Assembly (NCBI GenBank): GCA_029204225.1
Contig: CM055097.1
Coordinates: 30,827,599-30,891,598, forward strand
DNA length: 64,000 bases
From: Diphasiastrum complanatum
Lineage: Eukaryota; Streptophyta; Lycopodiopsida; Lycopodiales; Lycopodiaceae
Direction: 5' to 3'
Position 1 is the first letter of the stretch, and each line of letters opens with the position of its first letter. Of this stretch, positions 21,553-32,553 are shown in pieces. The notes under the pieces were generated by a model. It had not been told where the DNA came from. It was given only the letters and a program-made list of their open reading frames with translations, and did not search any database. The position numbers and the translations under genes were made by a program.

Positions 21553-23023
21553 TCACATTTGATCCATTTCCTTCAGAGAGGACTTCAGCTTCTCTGATCG
21601 CTTCTCTGATGACAGTACTGGTTTTAACATTTCTAATGCTAATTTAGGAGCATCTCCCTCATCCTCATAAGGGACAATTAAACCCGAGAAAATGAGCCGG
21701 GTCTCAAATCCAGGGCAGAAATCATTCAAAACGGCTTTTCGGAGGACACAGTAAGCCTTTGGCGTTGATAGTGACAAGTCCAGCTCACCAATGTGCTTGG
21801 AGAGTGCGCTGCATTTAAGAAGTTCTGTCTGTCCATCTGGGCTGTACTTGTTGCTGAAGCAGAAAATAAAGTTGTTGGGCAAGTTCCCAATGTAGTGGGC
21901 CATAGACCTGTCCATAGTTCCTGCTTCAACTTTCTCCCAAGAGCCACCCCTTCGCATTGCAAATGCATCAAGCTCCACTGCATTCTGCATTTGGTTCAAA
22001 TTATTGCAAAATGAGTATAATGAAGACAAACAAACATAACAAACACACGCAAGTTGAATTGTTGGGTCAGACTTGCCTCGGTGCCTTCATCAATGTCTTC
22101 GGTTTGCGCAAGGTCAATTCCTTTGCCTTTGTACTTTACGTCAGCAGTTTTTCCTTCGAGTACCTCAAATGGCCTCGTTTAAACTGGTGGTGGTTGAAGC
22201 GTTTTCAATTGGCAAAGCACCCTTTCCAGTGCTTGTTCGGTGGTGTCCGTGTCATGCCCGATCAACTTCTCATACGTGTAGTCGGGCTGGGTGTGGTCGA
22301 AAGTGGAACTGCCATTCTGCAAATTTACCAAAGCTACCAGCATCTCATCTTCTCACAAGCCGAGAATATGTTGCAAGTCATGCATAGACACATACTCCTG
22401 CCCATCAATGATGATTGGAGCAAGGCCATGGATTCGAAGCACGACATCATCGGACTCATCTATATCTTCTGGCTTCGCTAATGTGGATGCACATGTTGCC
22501 TCTTGCGCAGCCAATACTGCTTCGTGCTCAGCAGATAAATCTTCCTCTCACCCGGGTCGTTCATCTCGTTCACCTGCTCACTAGGATTGTGTTTGTTGCT
22601 GGCCACAATCGCTGGAAACTCATTAAGCAAAAAAATAACAGTAATCTCACCAGATAGAAACTTCTTTCCTACACTTTCAAGATCAAAAGTTTTCAGCTGA
22701 TCCTTGGTCAGCTCCAAGTAATGATCGTTACCCAAGTGACTAATAAATCTATTGAGATGAGCGATAAAGGGTCTATCTCTTTTCCATATATAACTAAGCA
22801 AGTTATATGGAATCCACATGATAGTTGAGCCAGGAATTTGTATGGCATAAGGCTTCAAAGTTTCATCAATATACTCACTCACGTACGTGAATGCATCCGT
22901 ATTAGCCCGTAGAGTGGCAAGCGTGTCTATTTTATCGGTAAACATACAATAAATACGATCTAACTGATCTAAAAACTCTGTGGGGGCTAGCAGATTGGCC
23001 AACTCTATTTTAGGGGACGACAT
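21553..23023 (-). pseudogene. Element A gene 3: unknown conserved protein
   Basis: Minus-strand gene of about 450 residues starting MSSPKIELANLLAPTEFLDQL at 23023. Later parts read EDIDESDDVVLRIHGLAPII, DGQEYVSMHDLQHILGL, an acidic linker, then after an intron AVELDAFAMRRGGSW and LPNNFIFCFSNKYSPDGQ to the stop at 21553. The intron (21985-22075) has a GC donor in a perfect AG|GCAAGT context and an AG acceptor, and joins the frames exactly. The first exon is interrupted by at least two frame breaks or stops (around 22,300-22,480 and 22,180). Element B has a homologue (34027 to about 34,710) with the intron at the equivalent place. I recognise no family. It is conserved across two diverged elements, so it is probably needed by the element, for example as a transposase partner. 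Confidence 0.6.
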
Positions 23024-23288
23024 TGTTATGCAACTAAGAACACTAATTGACTAGCAAACTAGTAGTCTAATTGAACAAGTCAAGCTAAATTATGAGGAAA
23101 CAAATTTCAACAAAGCAAGAAGTGACAACAAAATGAAAACCCCCACTCTTATATAGAGGGATGTGTATCCAAAAATAGATATTATTATAAAACCAAATAA
23201 AATAATTTTTGTTTATAGCAACAATCAAATTTGGCAGTAATATTTATCACAAAGGAATATTCGAATTACAATTCAACATAAATTGTTT

Positions 23289-26019
23289 CTATTCCATCTC
23301 ATCAGTTTCCGTAGTTTCTCTAGCGCTGTCCAAAACATTGGATGTTGGTGTCCTCGGCATCCATCTCTTTCCAACTCGGACTCTAGACATCCTCCATTCT
23401 TGATGCCTTGTTTTAGCATTAGAGGACTGCCATGCTGTCTTTCTGACTGAATTTGAATTGGAGATCATTGAACACAACTCTTCAGTTCTTGTGTTTTGAA
23501 AGTGTCCTCGGCCCAAAACTCCTCTGTAAAACCATTGGAATATCTCAACCAATGCATTGCTAAGACCCTTTCCTCCGCCATGTCGTGAATTTTTGAAATA
23601 CGCAGCCTTTGCCTTGTAATGACTCTTTTCCATGCCTTGCGTATTCCAAATAGCTAATGATCCATAGGTTTTCATAAACCAAAGTCCATGAGCATAGAAG
23701 ATGTGCTGTTCATAGAAAATTTGTATTAGTTTAAATCTTTACAAATACATAAATACGAAAGTAAAAAATATGAGGCACACATACCATATAGTGAGTTATG
23801 TGTGTTTCTCCCCATGCATCGATCATCAATTCAGTAAATGTTTTGACTTCTCTTGCGTATCTATCCAAATCTTCATCTCTCACAATCTTTTTGTTGATAG
23901 TTTGTGACAAGGCATCAAATGCTTGCCAAACCTTAGCACATGTACTTGCCATGCGAGGATCTGAGCCAATATTTGTTGTGCATTGACATATTTTCCTCCA
24001 ATACTTCCATTCAACACTGCTTTCACGTGCAGTATGATTTGACAATAGGTTTCTCGCTTTCGCACCACCCATTGAAACTTTTGCTGGAACATCTTGCATT
24101 TTTCCACTCATCTCAACGTCTTTAGTAAGACTCACGTGGCCCCCGTGCAATCCCATATCGGATAAAATTATCTCTACATTTCTAATGCTAACATCTGCTC
24201 TTGATTTGGGCTGCATGTTCCATGCGTAACAACAATGCAAAAATAATAATTTGTCTAGTATTCGTAATTCACCATGCATTGTGCAAAAATGGACTCTTTC
24301 GAGAGGAATGTTCAACACAGGACTCCAAGCTTTGTCTAGATTTTGCCTATTTGGTGCAAGACGTTGGTTGCAATTCAAAATACTTTTGTTCCACCCAGAT
24401 TCAAACATACAATATATACAAAAATTCTTTGCATTTGCACCGAGACCACAACCGTACATGTATTTCAAAATCTTCAAATCAGCAGCTAGGTGCCATTCTA
24501 CAGCAAAGCTTTCTCCTTCAACATTGAGCAATTTGCCTTCATTTTGTGCATGTATTATCTTAGATATACTACATTTTTCAAATAGCCACTCTAGTACGTC
24601 GTGAGACTCCTTAGGAACTTCAAATGCAGCTATCCACCATATGTGATTTTCGGATTGCACGCTAAATTCTTTATAATAACTTCCGCCAAACTGTTGCAAT
24701 TCACGATTCATCAAGGTGATTGTGACATGTTCAAGTTTACGTCCTTTTACGATTTCTGTTTCGTCCAACTTAATAACAAATATAACTTTACAATCGCAAT
24801 CTGTAAAACAGAAATTTCATTACTAAAACATATTAGTTGAAGAAAAGCATACAATTGAAAACCGAAATCCACAATAAATGTTCTTACCATTTGTTCTAAC
24901 TTCGTAATGTCGGATCATCATCGCTTGGACCTTTTCCAGATCTAAGAACATATTATTGCCTTGATGATAACAAAAACATGTCGGAGGTCCTTTCTTCTTA
25001 TTGGTTACTGTAAAAGAATCCTCAATATGTTGAAACTCCCCTAATTCAGAGAGCAATATTGAATCTCATTCTCGTTTGGCGGATTCAACAAGTTTATAAG
25101 TAGGTATTATTTGATGGTGTTTTAACCCATTTTTCACAGAGCGTTTCATATACTTCTTCAAAGCTCTATACCCCTTGCGACTCACACCTCCTTGGTCACA
25201 TGCGTACACCATCTCTTTAACATTTGGATTTGGCTTGAACTTGTCGACTAGCTTTTTTGCAATTCTCAAGCGAATTGAATCACTTGTTTCATCTTCCACA
25301 ATCTTAATCAAATCTTTACCCTTCAAAAAATGTTTCATATATTTTTCGGCAATAAAATCTTTTCCAACCGTCTTTTTCAAGAACTCTTTTGTGTCCCTCA
25401 TACGTCTTTTACTGGCACCACCACCTGGTGCCAAAGCTTCTAGTTTCTGTCTCTTAGTGTTTTCATTTTCTGCTTGCTGATCCATCGAGACTCTACACTT
25501 TCGTTGTAAGCCATATATTGTCCTCTGAAATATATTGATTGAAAATTGCAATTCTTCAATTTTTGCGATAGAACTGGCAAGCTCTATTTTCAAACCATTT
25601 ATCTCATGCTCCAATTTCATATTTATTCCATGCAATGACTTTAAATTGTCATTCATACTCAATATATGAATGTTTGCCGGATTTTCCAATGTCTCAGCTT
25701 GAATTCTTCGAGAATCCATTGCTTGACAATAGCCAAGCAGTCCATTCCGACCATCCCCAACGAACCTTAACAAACTATGTACATCAAAAAATTTAGGAGG
25801 AGCATCTACTAGTGGATTATGAGGGTATAAATCACCTCTTACCCATAGGTCAATATGTTTTTTTCCATCTAATCTCCAACAATGCATGTCATACGGATTT
25901 AAGTTAACACCCCATGCAGCTTTGGTGGTAGCATAATCCTTCTCTAACTTCACATGTAAGTGATACTTGGTTGTCATCTTGAAGATGTCGAATTTCCCAA
26001 AAGAATCTATGTAGAACAT
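23289..26019 (-). CDS. Element A gene 4: RNase H-like transposase
   Basis: Three exons on the minus strand, 26019-24888, 24800-23785 and 23705-23289, with clean GT-AG introns of 87 and 79 bp, about 854 codons. In order: an N-terminal domain (KKHIDLWVRGDLYP), a coiled coil (about residues 135-190), a basic helical part (VSRKGYRALKKYMK), and the catalytic-like core. Core motifs are VIKLDETE (D390), WHLAADLKILKYM (D485), a CIYC zinc-type pair (505-508) and VHFCTMHGELRILD (H553, E555). The acids and the CxxC pair are kept in element B. The C-terminus has YGSLAIWNTQGMEKSHY. From memory this layout resembles transposase-like proteins abundant in cnidarian genomes. One in-frame TGA lies at about 25,066; otherwise it is open. 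Residue roles are inferred. Confidence 0.72.
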
Positions 26020-26353
26020 TACAATATACCTTAATCAAACGGTGTCAAAGTTCAATGTGAACTGACCATGATATAAGATTTATTAGGCATATACTAGTTT
26101 CCATCCCTAGGGTCCTATTGTAGTTAGGACAATGAAAGGTCGTCCTATACTAACCGTACTCTAGTTGTAATTTGTAACTTACCTATTAGTTGCCTATTAT
26201 AGTCTATGCAAATAACCTACAATAGTCTATGAAAATGAGACCTACATTTAGGCCTTAACTCTTGCTCACCTTGTATGGTAACCCAAGGTAAAGGTGCCAC
26301 GTAGGATTAATTAGCACTAAATTAATTATGATTAGAAAACTTGTTTAGGCAAG

Positions 26354-26384
26354 GAAGAGGCCCTTTTTGAGTCCAAAAAGGGCC
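26354..26384 (-). repeat. Element A right terminal inverted repeat
   Basis: Inverted copy of the left end, read inward as GGCCCTTTTTGGACTCAAAA followed by AGGGCCTCTTC. The adjacent TTA at 26385-26387 repeats the TTA left of the element. The next bases, AATGA from 26387, are also the target duplication of the neighbouring copia. Confidence 0.85.
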
Positions 26385-27125
26385 TTAATGATGTAAAAAT
26401 TACAGCAAATAAGGATCCTAAAACACTTGAAATGATGAGGGAAACAATAGATTATGATTTCATAAGATTAGCACAAGTTGAACCATCAAAATCCATCAAA
26501 AATCTATGCTTGAACCTCACTAAATGGCCCAAATCTTTGAAGAAGGCTTCACACGTGTGAAAGTACGGCCCCCCACAGTCTGAGTACTGTACACTAGACC
26601 TACATTCAATCCTATAATCATTAGTAATCACAAGTACTCAAACAATTATGAACATAGAGAGCAATTGCACCATTATGAGAGAAAAACATGAAATTGCTTG
26701 ATTTATTTTGGTGAGATATCATCACCTATATATACATGATCCATCACGGTTTTGGGCAGGTATGAGTAGCCCTAAACCTATCCCTAATGCTAATTTTGGT
26801 GGATCTTTCATCCCTACCAAGTTAGGGTTGGAATCTTGGAGATCCCTCAACAATGCAAAAATTACCAAAAATAGCTCCTATTTTTTCTCCCTTGTATCTA
26901 AGCATAATTTGGACTCATTCCAAAGGTTCTAACACTTAGGTCTACTTGAGAACATCCTTATGAATGGAATCCTATGCTATTTGGCACGTGTGACAAGCCA
27001 CATCATGACCATCTAACTATTTACAAGTCATATGACCAAAACTAGTCAAGCTAGAATTGTGAATTTTTAACACTCCTCCTCACTATCTAGCTTGGTTCAA
27101 TCATTGCTTTACTAATCACTCCAAG

Positions 27126-30100
27126 TTATGATCTGAACTTCATAAAAGGTGTCTTTTGAAGTGGTTTAGTAAGTAGATCAGCTACACATTCATTGCTTGG
27201 AACATGCTCCAAAGCAATCTCCTTGGCTTGCACCATTTCTCTCACAAAGTGATGGCATATCTCAATGTGCTTAGATCTTGCATGGAAGATTAGGTTAGAT
27301 GCAAGGTGTTGGGCTGATATATTGTCATTGTAGATGATTGGTGCCTCCTCTGAATCCATGATCTTTAGTTCCACCAATAATCTCTTGATCCAAAGTACCT
27401 CCTTTGTAGTGGTTGTCAAAGCTTTGTACTCGGCCTCGGTTGAAGATAGAGATATAGTTTCTTGCTTTTTTGAAAGCCATGAAACCACACCTTCTCCTAT
27501 GAAAGTTGAATAGGCACTTGTTGATTTCCTATCCCTCTTGTCCCCTGCAAAATCTGAATCACTAAATGCATGAAGGTTAATCACATCTCCTCTATATAGA
27601 ATCCCAAAATCCAATGTACCCGAGATGTATCTTAGAATCCTCTTAGTCTTTTTCCTATGGATATTCAATGGATTTTGCATGGATTGGCTCAACCTACATA
27701 CACTAAAGCTAAGATCTGGTTTAGTTAAAGTGATCCACATTAAGGAACCTATAAGTTGCCTAAACAAAGTGATGTCCATGAAGGATCTTTCATCATCTTC
27801 ATTTGGCACTTTTACATCTTGCTCCATTGGTGTGTCAACACTTTTGCATACTTCCATCTTAAACTTCTTCAAAAGACTTTGAGCATAGTTTACTTGACTT
27901 ATAAAGATAAAATCAGACCCTCTAAGTACTTCTATGCCTAAGATGAAGTGAAGACACCCTAGATCTACCATCTTGAACTCTAAGGATAGATCTATCTTGA
28001 TTTTTTCAATACCATCAACACTATTTCCACTAATGATGATGTCATCTACATAAATGAGTAAAAGTACAATACCAACATCATCAAACTTAATGTAAAGAGT
28101 GGGATCATATTCACTTTGAACAAAAGAAAGTGAAATAAGATAGCAATGTAGTCTTGAATTCCAAGATCTCGAGGCTTGCTTCAAGCCATAGATGCTTCTT
28201 TGGAGATGGCATACTTTGTTCTCCATTCCATGCTTGATGAACCCTTGTGGCTGCTCCATATAGATATCCTCTTCCAAAAAACCATTCAAGAAAGCATTAG
28301 AGACATCCATTTGACATAGAATCCATCCAAAATGTGATGCAAGTGCAATGATTAGTCTTATTGTGACCATCTTGGCCACGGGTGCAAAAGTTTCCTCATA
28401 GTCTATCCCTCTCTCTTGAGCATAACCTTTTGCAACTAATCTTGCTTTATGTTTGTTAACACTCCCATTTGCATTCAACTTAAGCTTGAAGACCCACTTG
28501 CATCCTATTACATTCCTTTGAGGTCTCTCAACAAGCAACCAAGTTTCATTCTCAATCAAGGCATCATACTCATCCAACATAGCTTTATACCATTCTTTGG
28601 AGTTCAATGCATCTTCAACATTAGACGGTTCTTCAAAACTAGATAAAGCATAAGAAGTGGATGATATACCCTCAACTTGCTGTCCTTTGCCTTGATATGT
28701 GAGCCTTGATGGCTCCACTTTTGCCCTTGAAGATCTCCTTGGTGTGATAGGTGGGTTTGGTGCTTGCTCCTCCATGAGCTCCTCCTCAAAACCAAGATCT
28801 TGCTCCTCGGCCATCTTCTTCTTGATTGTTGGAGCACTTGAGCCTTCTTCAAGCATATGCATATGATGTTCATCAAAGATGACATCCCTTGAAACAACAA
28901 ATTTGTTCAAGGATGGGAGATAGACTTTGTAGCCCTTGCTTGAGCTTGCATATCCAAGCATGATCCCTCTTGTGGAAGATGGATCCTCCTTGGTTCTTGT
29001 TTCCAATGGCACATGCACATAACATATACACCCAAAAACTTTCAAGTGATTAAGATTGGGTTTCTTTCCATACAACATCTCATATGGAGTTTTGCCTTCA
29101 ATTGCTTTGCAAGACACCCTATTCATCAAGTAGTTTGCACATACAAGAGACTCACCCCAAAAGGATTTGGGCAAACAAGCATCTAATCTTAAAGCCTTAG
29201 AACATTCACATAATGTTCTATTCCTTCTTTCAGCAACTCCATTTTGTTGAGGAGTGTAAGGACAAGAAGTCTCTTTATTGATCCCTTCCTCCTCACAAAA
29301 GGCCTTGAACTCATTGGAGATGAATTCTCCACCATTGTCACTTCTAAGAATCTTGATGCTATGATTATGATGCTTTTCCACAAACAACTTGAACTTTACA
29401 AAAGTATCAAATACTTGAGACTTGAAGGAAAGTAAGAACACCCAACAATATCTTGAGTAGTCATCAATGAAGGTTAAAAACATGGATGAACCTCCATTAG
29501 ATTTGGTGCTAGCAATGTGCACATCCGAGTGTATGAGTTCAAGAGGATGAGATGACTTTGTGATGGATTTAGGAAACACCTTCTTATGTGCCTTGGATAA
29601 GGCACAAGCTTCACAAACCTTGTCTTCCTTCCCAATAGACCTTGGTAGGCCTAAAGCATACTCCTCCTTGATCATAGCCTCCATGGAACCCGAGTTGACA
29701 TGTCCAAGTCTTTTGTGCCATAAAGTAAAGGTAGATATCTTGCTCTTCTCGGCCAACATGACAACATTAGTATCCACAAATGCATCCAGCTTATAAAGTT
29801 TGCCAAGTCTAGTGCCCTTAGCCACTATCTTACCCTTCTTCTTGATGAAACATTCATTTGAAGCAAAGTCAACATTGAAACCATTGTCTACCATTTGGCC
29901 AACACTTAGTAGATTCTTTGTTATTGTAGGAATGTACAAAACACCTTCTATGTTGATCTTTTTGGAAGATCCTAAGCAAAGGGGAATGCTACCAACTCCT
30001 TCAATCTTACAAGCTTCATCATTTGCTGTATAGATAGACTTTATAGGTCCATCATAAGATAAGAGAGAAGAGAAAAACTCCCTTTTACTAGTCATGTGTG

Positions 30101-31055
30101 AACTAGCACCCGAGTCAATCCACCAAGGATCTTCTCCTTTGAAGCTTGTTGAAGAAAATATGGACATCATGAGAGAGTCCTCATGTGAACTCTCCTCCTC
30201 CTCCTCTTTGCTCATGTTGGCTTGGCTTTGATCTTGCTTCCTCTTGAAGCATTCCGAGGCATAATGCCCCATCTTGCTACAATAGTAGCACTTCACCTTT
30301 GATTTGTCCTTCTTGACTTTGGTGGTTGATGGAGATGCCTTTGGGGGTCCTTCTTGATCCTCAAGCTTTGTAGACTTCTTGAATGTTGATCCTTTGCCTT
30401 TGGACTTGCCTTTGCCTTTGGTGAAGAGAGCTTGGTCATATCCACCTTGGATGGAAAGCCTATCCATCCTCTCTTGCATTTGGCTCCTTCTTGATTCCTC
30501 GGCCATGAGTGTGCCTTGGAGTTCTTCAAGTATGGGTAGCTTACCCATAATTGCATATCCCTGAACCAAATTGTCAAATTCAAAGCTTAGTCCATTCAAT
30601 ATGAGTTGAACAAGCTCTTCATCCTTGATAGGGTCACCTATAAAGGCTAGCTCTTTGTTCAATTCCTTCACTCTTAGGACAAAAGTATGTGCACTCTCTC
30701 CTTTCTTTTGATAGCTTCTATAGATTTGATTCTTCAAAGCTAACATTCTAGTTTGGTTCTTGGATTCATAGACCTTTTGCAAAGTCTCCCAAGCATCTTG
30801 AGCTGAAGTGCAATCTCCTACCTCTCTTAAGAGTTCATTTGCAACATTCATTTTTATGCAATGTAGTGCAACATTGCACCTCTTGATGTATTTGGCTTTT
30901 TCTTGAGGATGAATAGGTTCACCCTCCTTACCATTTACAATTTCCATCAGATCTTGCATGATCATAATAGATTCCATTCTAACTTTCCATATGGAATAGT
31001 TATTTTTGTTGAGCCTTTCATTAGTATCCAAAAGATATGCATTTATAGATGCCAT
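27126..31055 (-). CDS. Gag-Pol polyprotein of the young copia
   Basis: A single open frame of 1309 residues with domains in copia order. Gag has NNYSIWKVRMESIM near residue 20 and a CCHC knuckle CYYCSKMGHYASEC near 256. Protease has WWIDSGASSHMT near 312. Integrase has the WHKRLGHVN zinc region and a DDE core with FIDDYSRYCWVF and SDNGGEF. RT has VSNAFLNGFLEEDIYMEQP, YGLKQASRSW and YVDDIIIS. RNase H has SDSDFAGD and LSSTEAEY. Length and order are those of an autonomous Ty1/copia element. Confidence 0.95.
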   Translation of the reverse strand: MASINAYLLDTNERLNKNNYSIWKVRMESIMIMQDLMEIVNGKEGEPIHPQEKAKYIKRCNVALHCIKMNVANELLREVGDCTSAQDAWETLQKVYESKNQTRMLALKNQIYRSYQKKGESAHTFVLRVKELNKELAFIGDPIKDEELVQLILNGLSFEFDNLVQGYAIMGKLPILEELQGTLMAEESRRSQMQERMDRLSIQGGYDQALFTKGKGKSKGKGSTFKKSTKLEDQEGPPKASPSTTKVKKDKSKVKCYYCSKMGHYASECFKRKQDQSQANMSKEEEEESSHEDSLMMSIFSSTSFKGEDPWWIDSGASSHMTSKREFFSSLLSYDGPIKSIYTANDEACKIEGVGSIPLCLGSSKKINIEGVLYIPTITKNLLSVGQMVDNGFNVDFASNECFIKKKGKIVAKGTRLGKLYKLDAFVDTNVVMLAEKSKISTFTLWHKRLGHVNSGSMEAMIKEEYALGLPRSIGKEDKVCEACALSKAHKKVFPKSITKSSHPLELIHSDVHIASTKSNGGSSMFLTFIDDYSRYCWVFLLSFKSQVFDTFVKFKLFVEKHHNHSIKILRSDNGGEFISNEFKAFCEEEGINKETSCPYTPQQNGVAERRNRTLCECSKALRLDACLPKSFWGESLVCANYLMNRVSCKAIEGKTPYEMLYGKKPNLNHLKVFGCICYVHVPLETRTKEDPSSTRGIMLGYASSSKGYKVYLPSLNKFVVSRDVIFDEHHMHMLEEGSSAPTIKKKMAEEQDLGFEEELMEEQAPNPPITPRRSSRAKVEPSRLTYQGKGQQVEGISSTSYALSSFEEPSNVEDALNSKEWYKAMLDEYDALIENETWLLVERPQRNVIGCKWVFKLKLNANGSVNKHKARLVAKGYAQERGIDYEETFAPVAKMVTIRLIIALASHFGWILCQMDVSNAFLNGFLEEDIYMEQPQGFIKHGMENKVCHLQRSIYGLKQASRSWNSRLHCYLISLSFVQSEYDPTLYIKFDDVGIVLLLIYVDDIIISGNSVDGIEKIKIDLSLEFKMVDLGCLHFILGIEVLRGSDFIFISQVNYAQSLLKKFKMEVCKSVDTPMEQDVKVPNEDDERSFMDITLFRQLIGSLMWITLTKPDLSFSVCRLSQSMQNPLNIHRKKTKRILRYISGTLDFGILYRGDVINLHAFSDSDFAGDKRDRKSTSAYSTFIGEGVVSWLSKKQETISLSSTEAEYKALTTTTKEVLWIKRLLVELKIMDSEEAPIIYNDNISAQHLASNLIFHARSKHIEICHHFVREMVQAKEIALEHVPSNECVADLLTKPLQKTPFMKFRS

Positions 31056-31853
31056 CTAGTCTCCTAATCAAGGACTTGACACAAATGAAGGTTACTTCTA
31101 TTGATTTGATTGAAGGTCTACCTTATCCCACTTCTTAGGGACCTGAAAAGATCAGTAATAGACTTCCTATAAAGATCTAAGAATGATCTCTAACAAAATC
31201 AAATCATAGAATACTAGAGACAATGCACTTGCTTGATTGAAGTAGACAATACTAGTAGAATTGCCCCTCTTTCTATAAAGAGCATTAAAGCTTCCAAATG
31301 ATCTGATCAAGAGTGAATTTCAGCAACCTAATATACTTCCAAAATCACTTGTAAAAGATCTAAATGGAACTTAATGAGGATGCAACACAATCTACTATCC
31401 AATCACAAGCAAAAAATGATCAAAATTGATGAAAAATTGATCTAATTTGGTGCATAAGTCAAGCAATGGTTGGACTGAACCTAAATCACTTTAGGAGGTG
31501 CCTACTACACCTTAGAACAGCCTTGAAGAGTCCCCAAAACTCTGATCTTCCCTCTCCTTGAATGCTAGAAAGCCTCCTCTATGAAATCACCTCCAAAACT
31601 CGCTTAGAAATCAATGCTTGGAGCAAGCAAAACTTGCTATCTTGGTAATGTGAATTGAATTCAACTTTGCCTCTGGTTTTAGACACCTAAACACCTGCAA
31701 ATGAAGTCACACAACACCAATCTCCAATGTATTTGACTCACTTTGAGTTCTAGAATCAATACTAGATGCTAAGATCCAATCTACACAAGATTTAGATCAA
31801 AAATTGTGATCAAATTGAATGAAAACCAAGGATTTAGCTCATTTCAGCCTTTA

Positions 31854-31866
31854 GGCTCTGATACCA
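31854..31866 (-). promoter_or_regulatory. Primer-binding site (tRNA-iMet) of the young copia
   Basis: TGGTATCAGAGCC directly abuts the 5' LTR on the minus strand, complementary to the 3' end of plant initiator methionine tRNA. Confidence 0.9.
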
Positions 31867-32553
31867 TGTAAAAATTACAGCAAATAAGGATCCTAAAACA
31901 CTTGAAATGATGAGGGAAACAATAGATTATGATTTCATAAGATTAGCACAAGTTGAACCATCAAAATCCATCAAAAATCTATGCTTGAACCTCACTAAAT
32001 GGCCCAAATCCTTGAAGAAGGCTTCACACGTGTGAAAGTACGGCCTCCCACAGTCTGAGTACTGTACACCAGACCTACATTCAATCCTATAATCATTAGT
32101 AATCACAAGTACTCAAACAATTATGAACATAGAGAGCAATTGCACCATTATGAGAGAAAAAACATGAAATTGCTTGATTTATTTTGGTGAGATATCATCA
32201 CCTATATATACATGATCCATCACGGTTTTGGGCAGGTATGAGTAGCCCTAAACCTATCCCTAATGCTAATTTTGGTGGATCTTTCATCCCTACCAAGTTA
32301 GGGTTGGAATCTTGGAGATCCCTCAACAATGCAAAAATTACCAAAAATAGCTCCTGTTTTTTCTCCCTTGTATCTAAGCATAATTTGGACTCATTCCAAA
32401 GGTTCTAACACTTAGGTCTACTTGAGAACATCCTTATGAATGGAATCCTATGCTATTTGGCACGTGTGACAAGCCACATCATGACCATCTAACTATTTAC
32501 AAGTCATATGACCAAAACTAGTCAAGCTAGAATTGTGAATTTTTAACAAATGA

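Larger units (their letters stand above)
26392..32548 (-). mobile_element. Whole-looking young Ty1/copia element
   Basis: A complete 6157-bp copia element in minus orientation. LTRs lie at 31867-32548 (5') and 26392-27072 (3'), start TG and end CA, and differ at about five positions in 681, so insertion was probably within the last several hundred thousand years at rates usually assumed for plants. The AATGA target duplication is at 26387-26391 and 32549-32553. The primer-binding site for initiator tRNA-Met is at 31854-31866 and a purine tract is at about 27073-27085. One long Gag-Pol frame lies between. It looks whole. It is inserted beside the right end of element A, inside element B. Confidence 0.96.

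Noticed and set aside
22073-22584. Plus-strand frames inside gene 3 of element A
   Set aside because: They oppose the conserved minus-strand frame (LRIHGLAPIIIDGQEYV) and lack domains.
27625-30564. Plus-strand frames within the young copia
   Set aside because: All lie opposite the 1309-residue polyprotein and have no domains.
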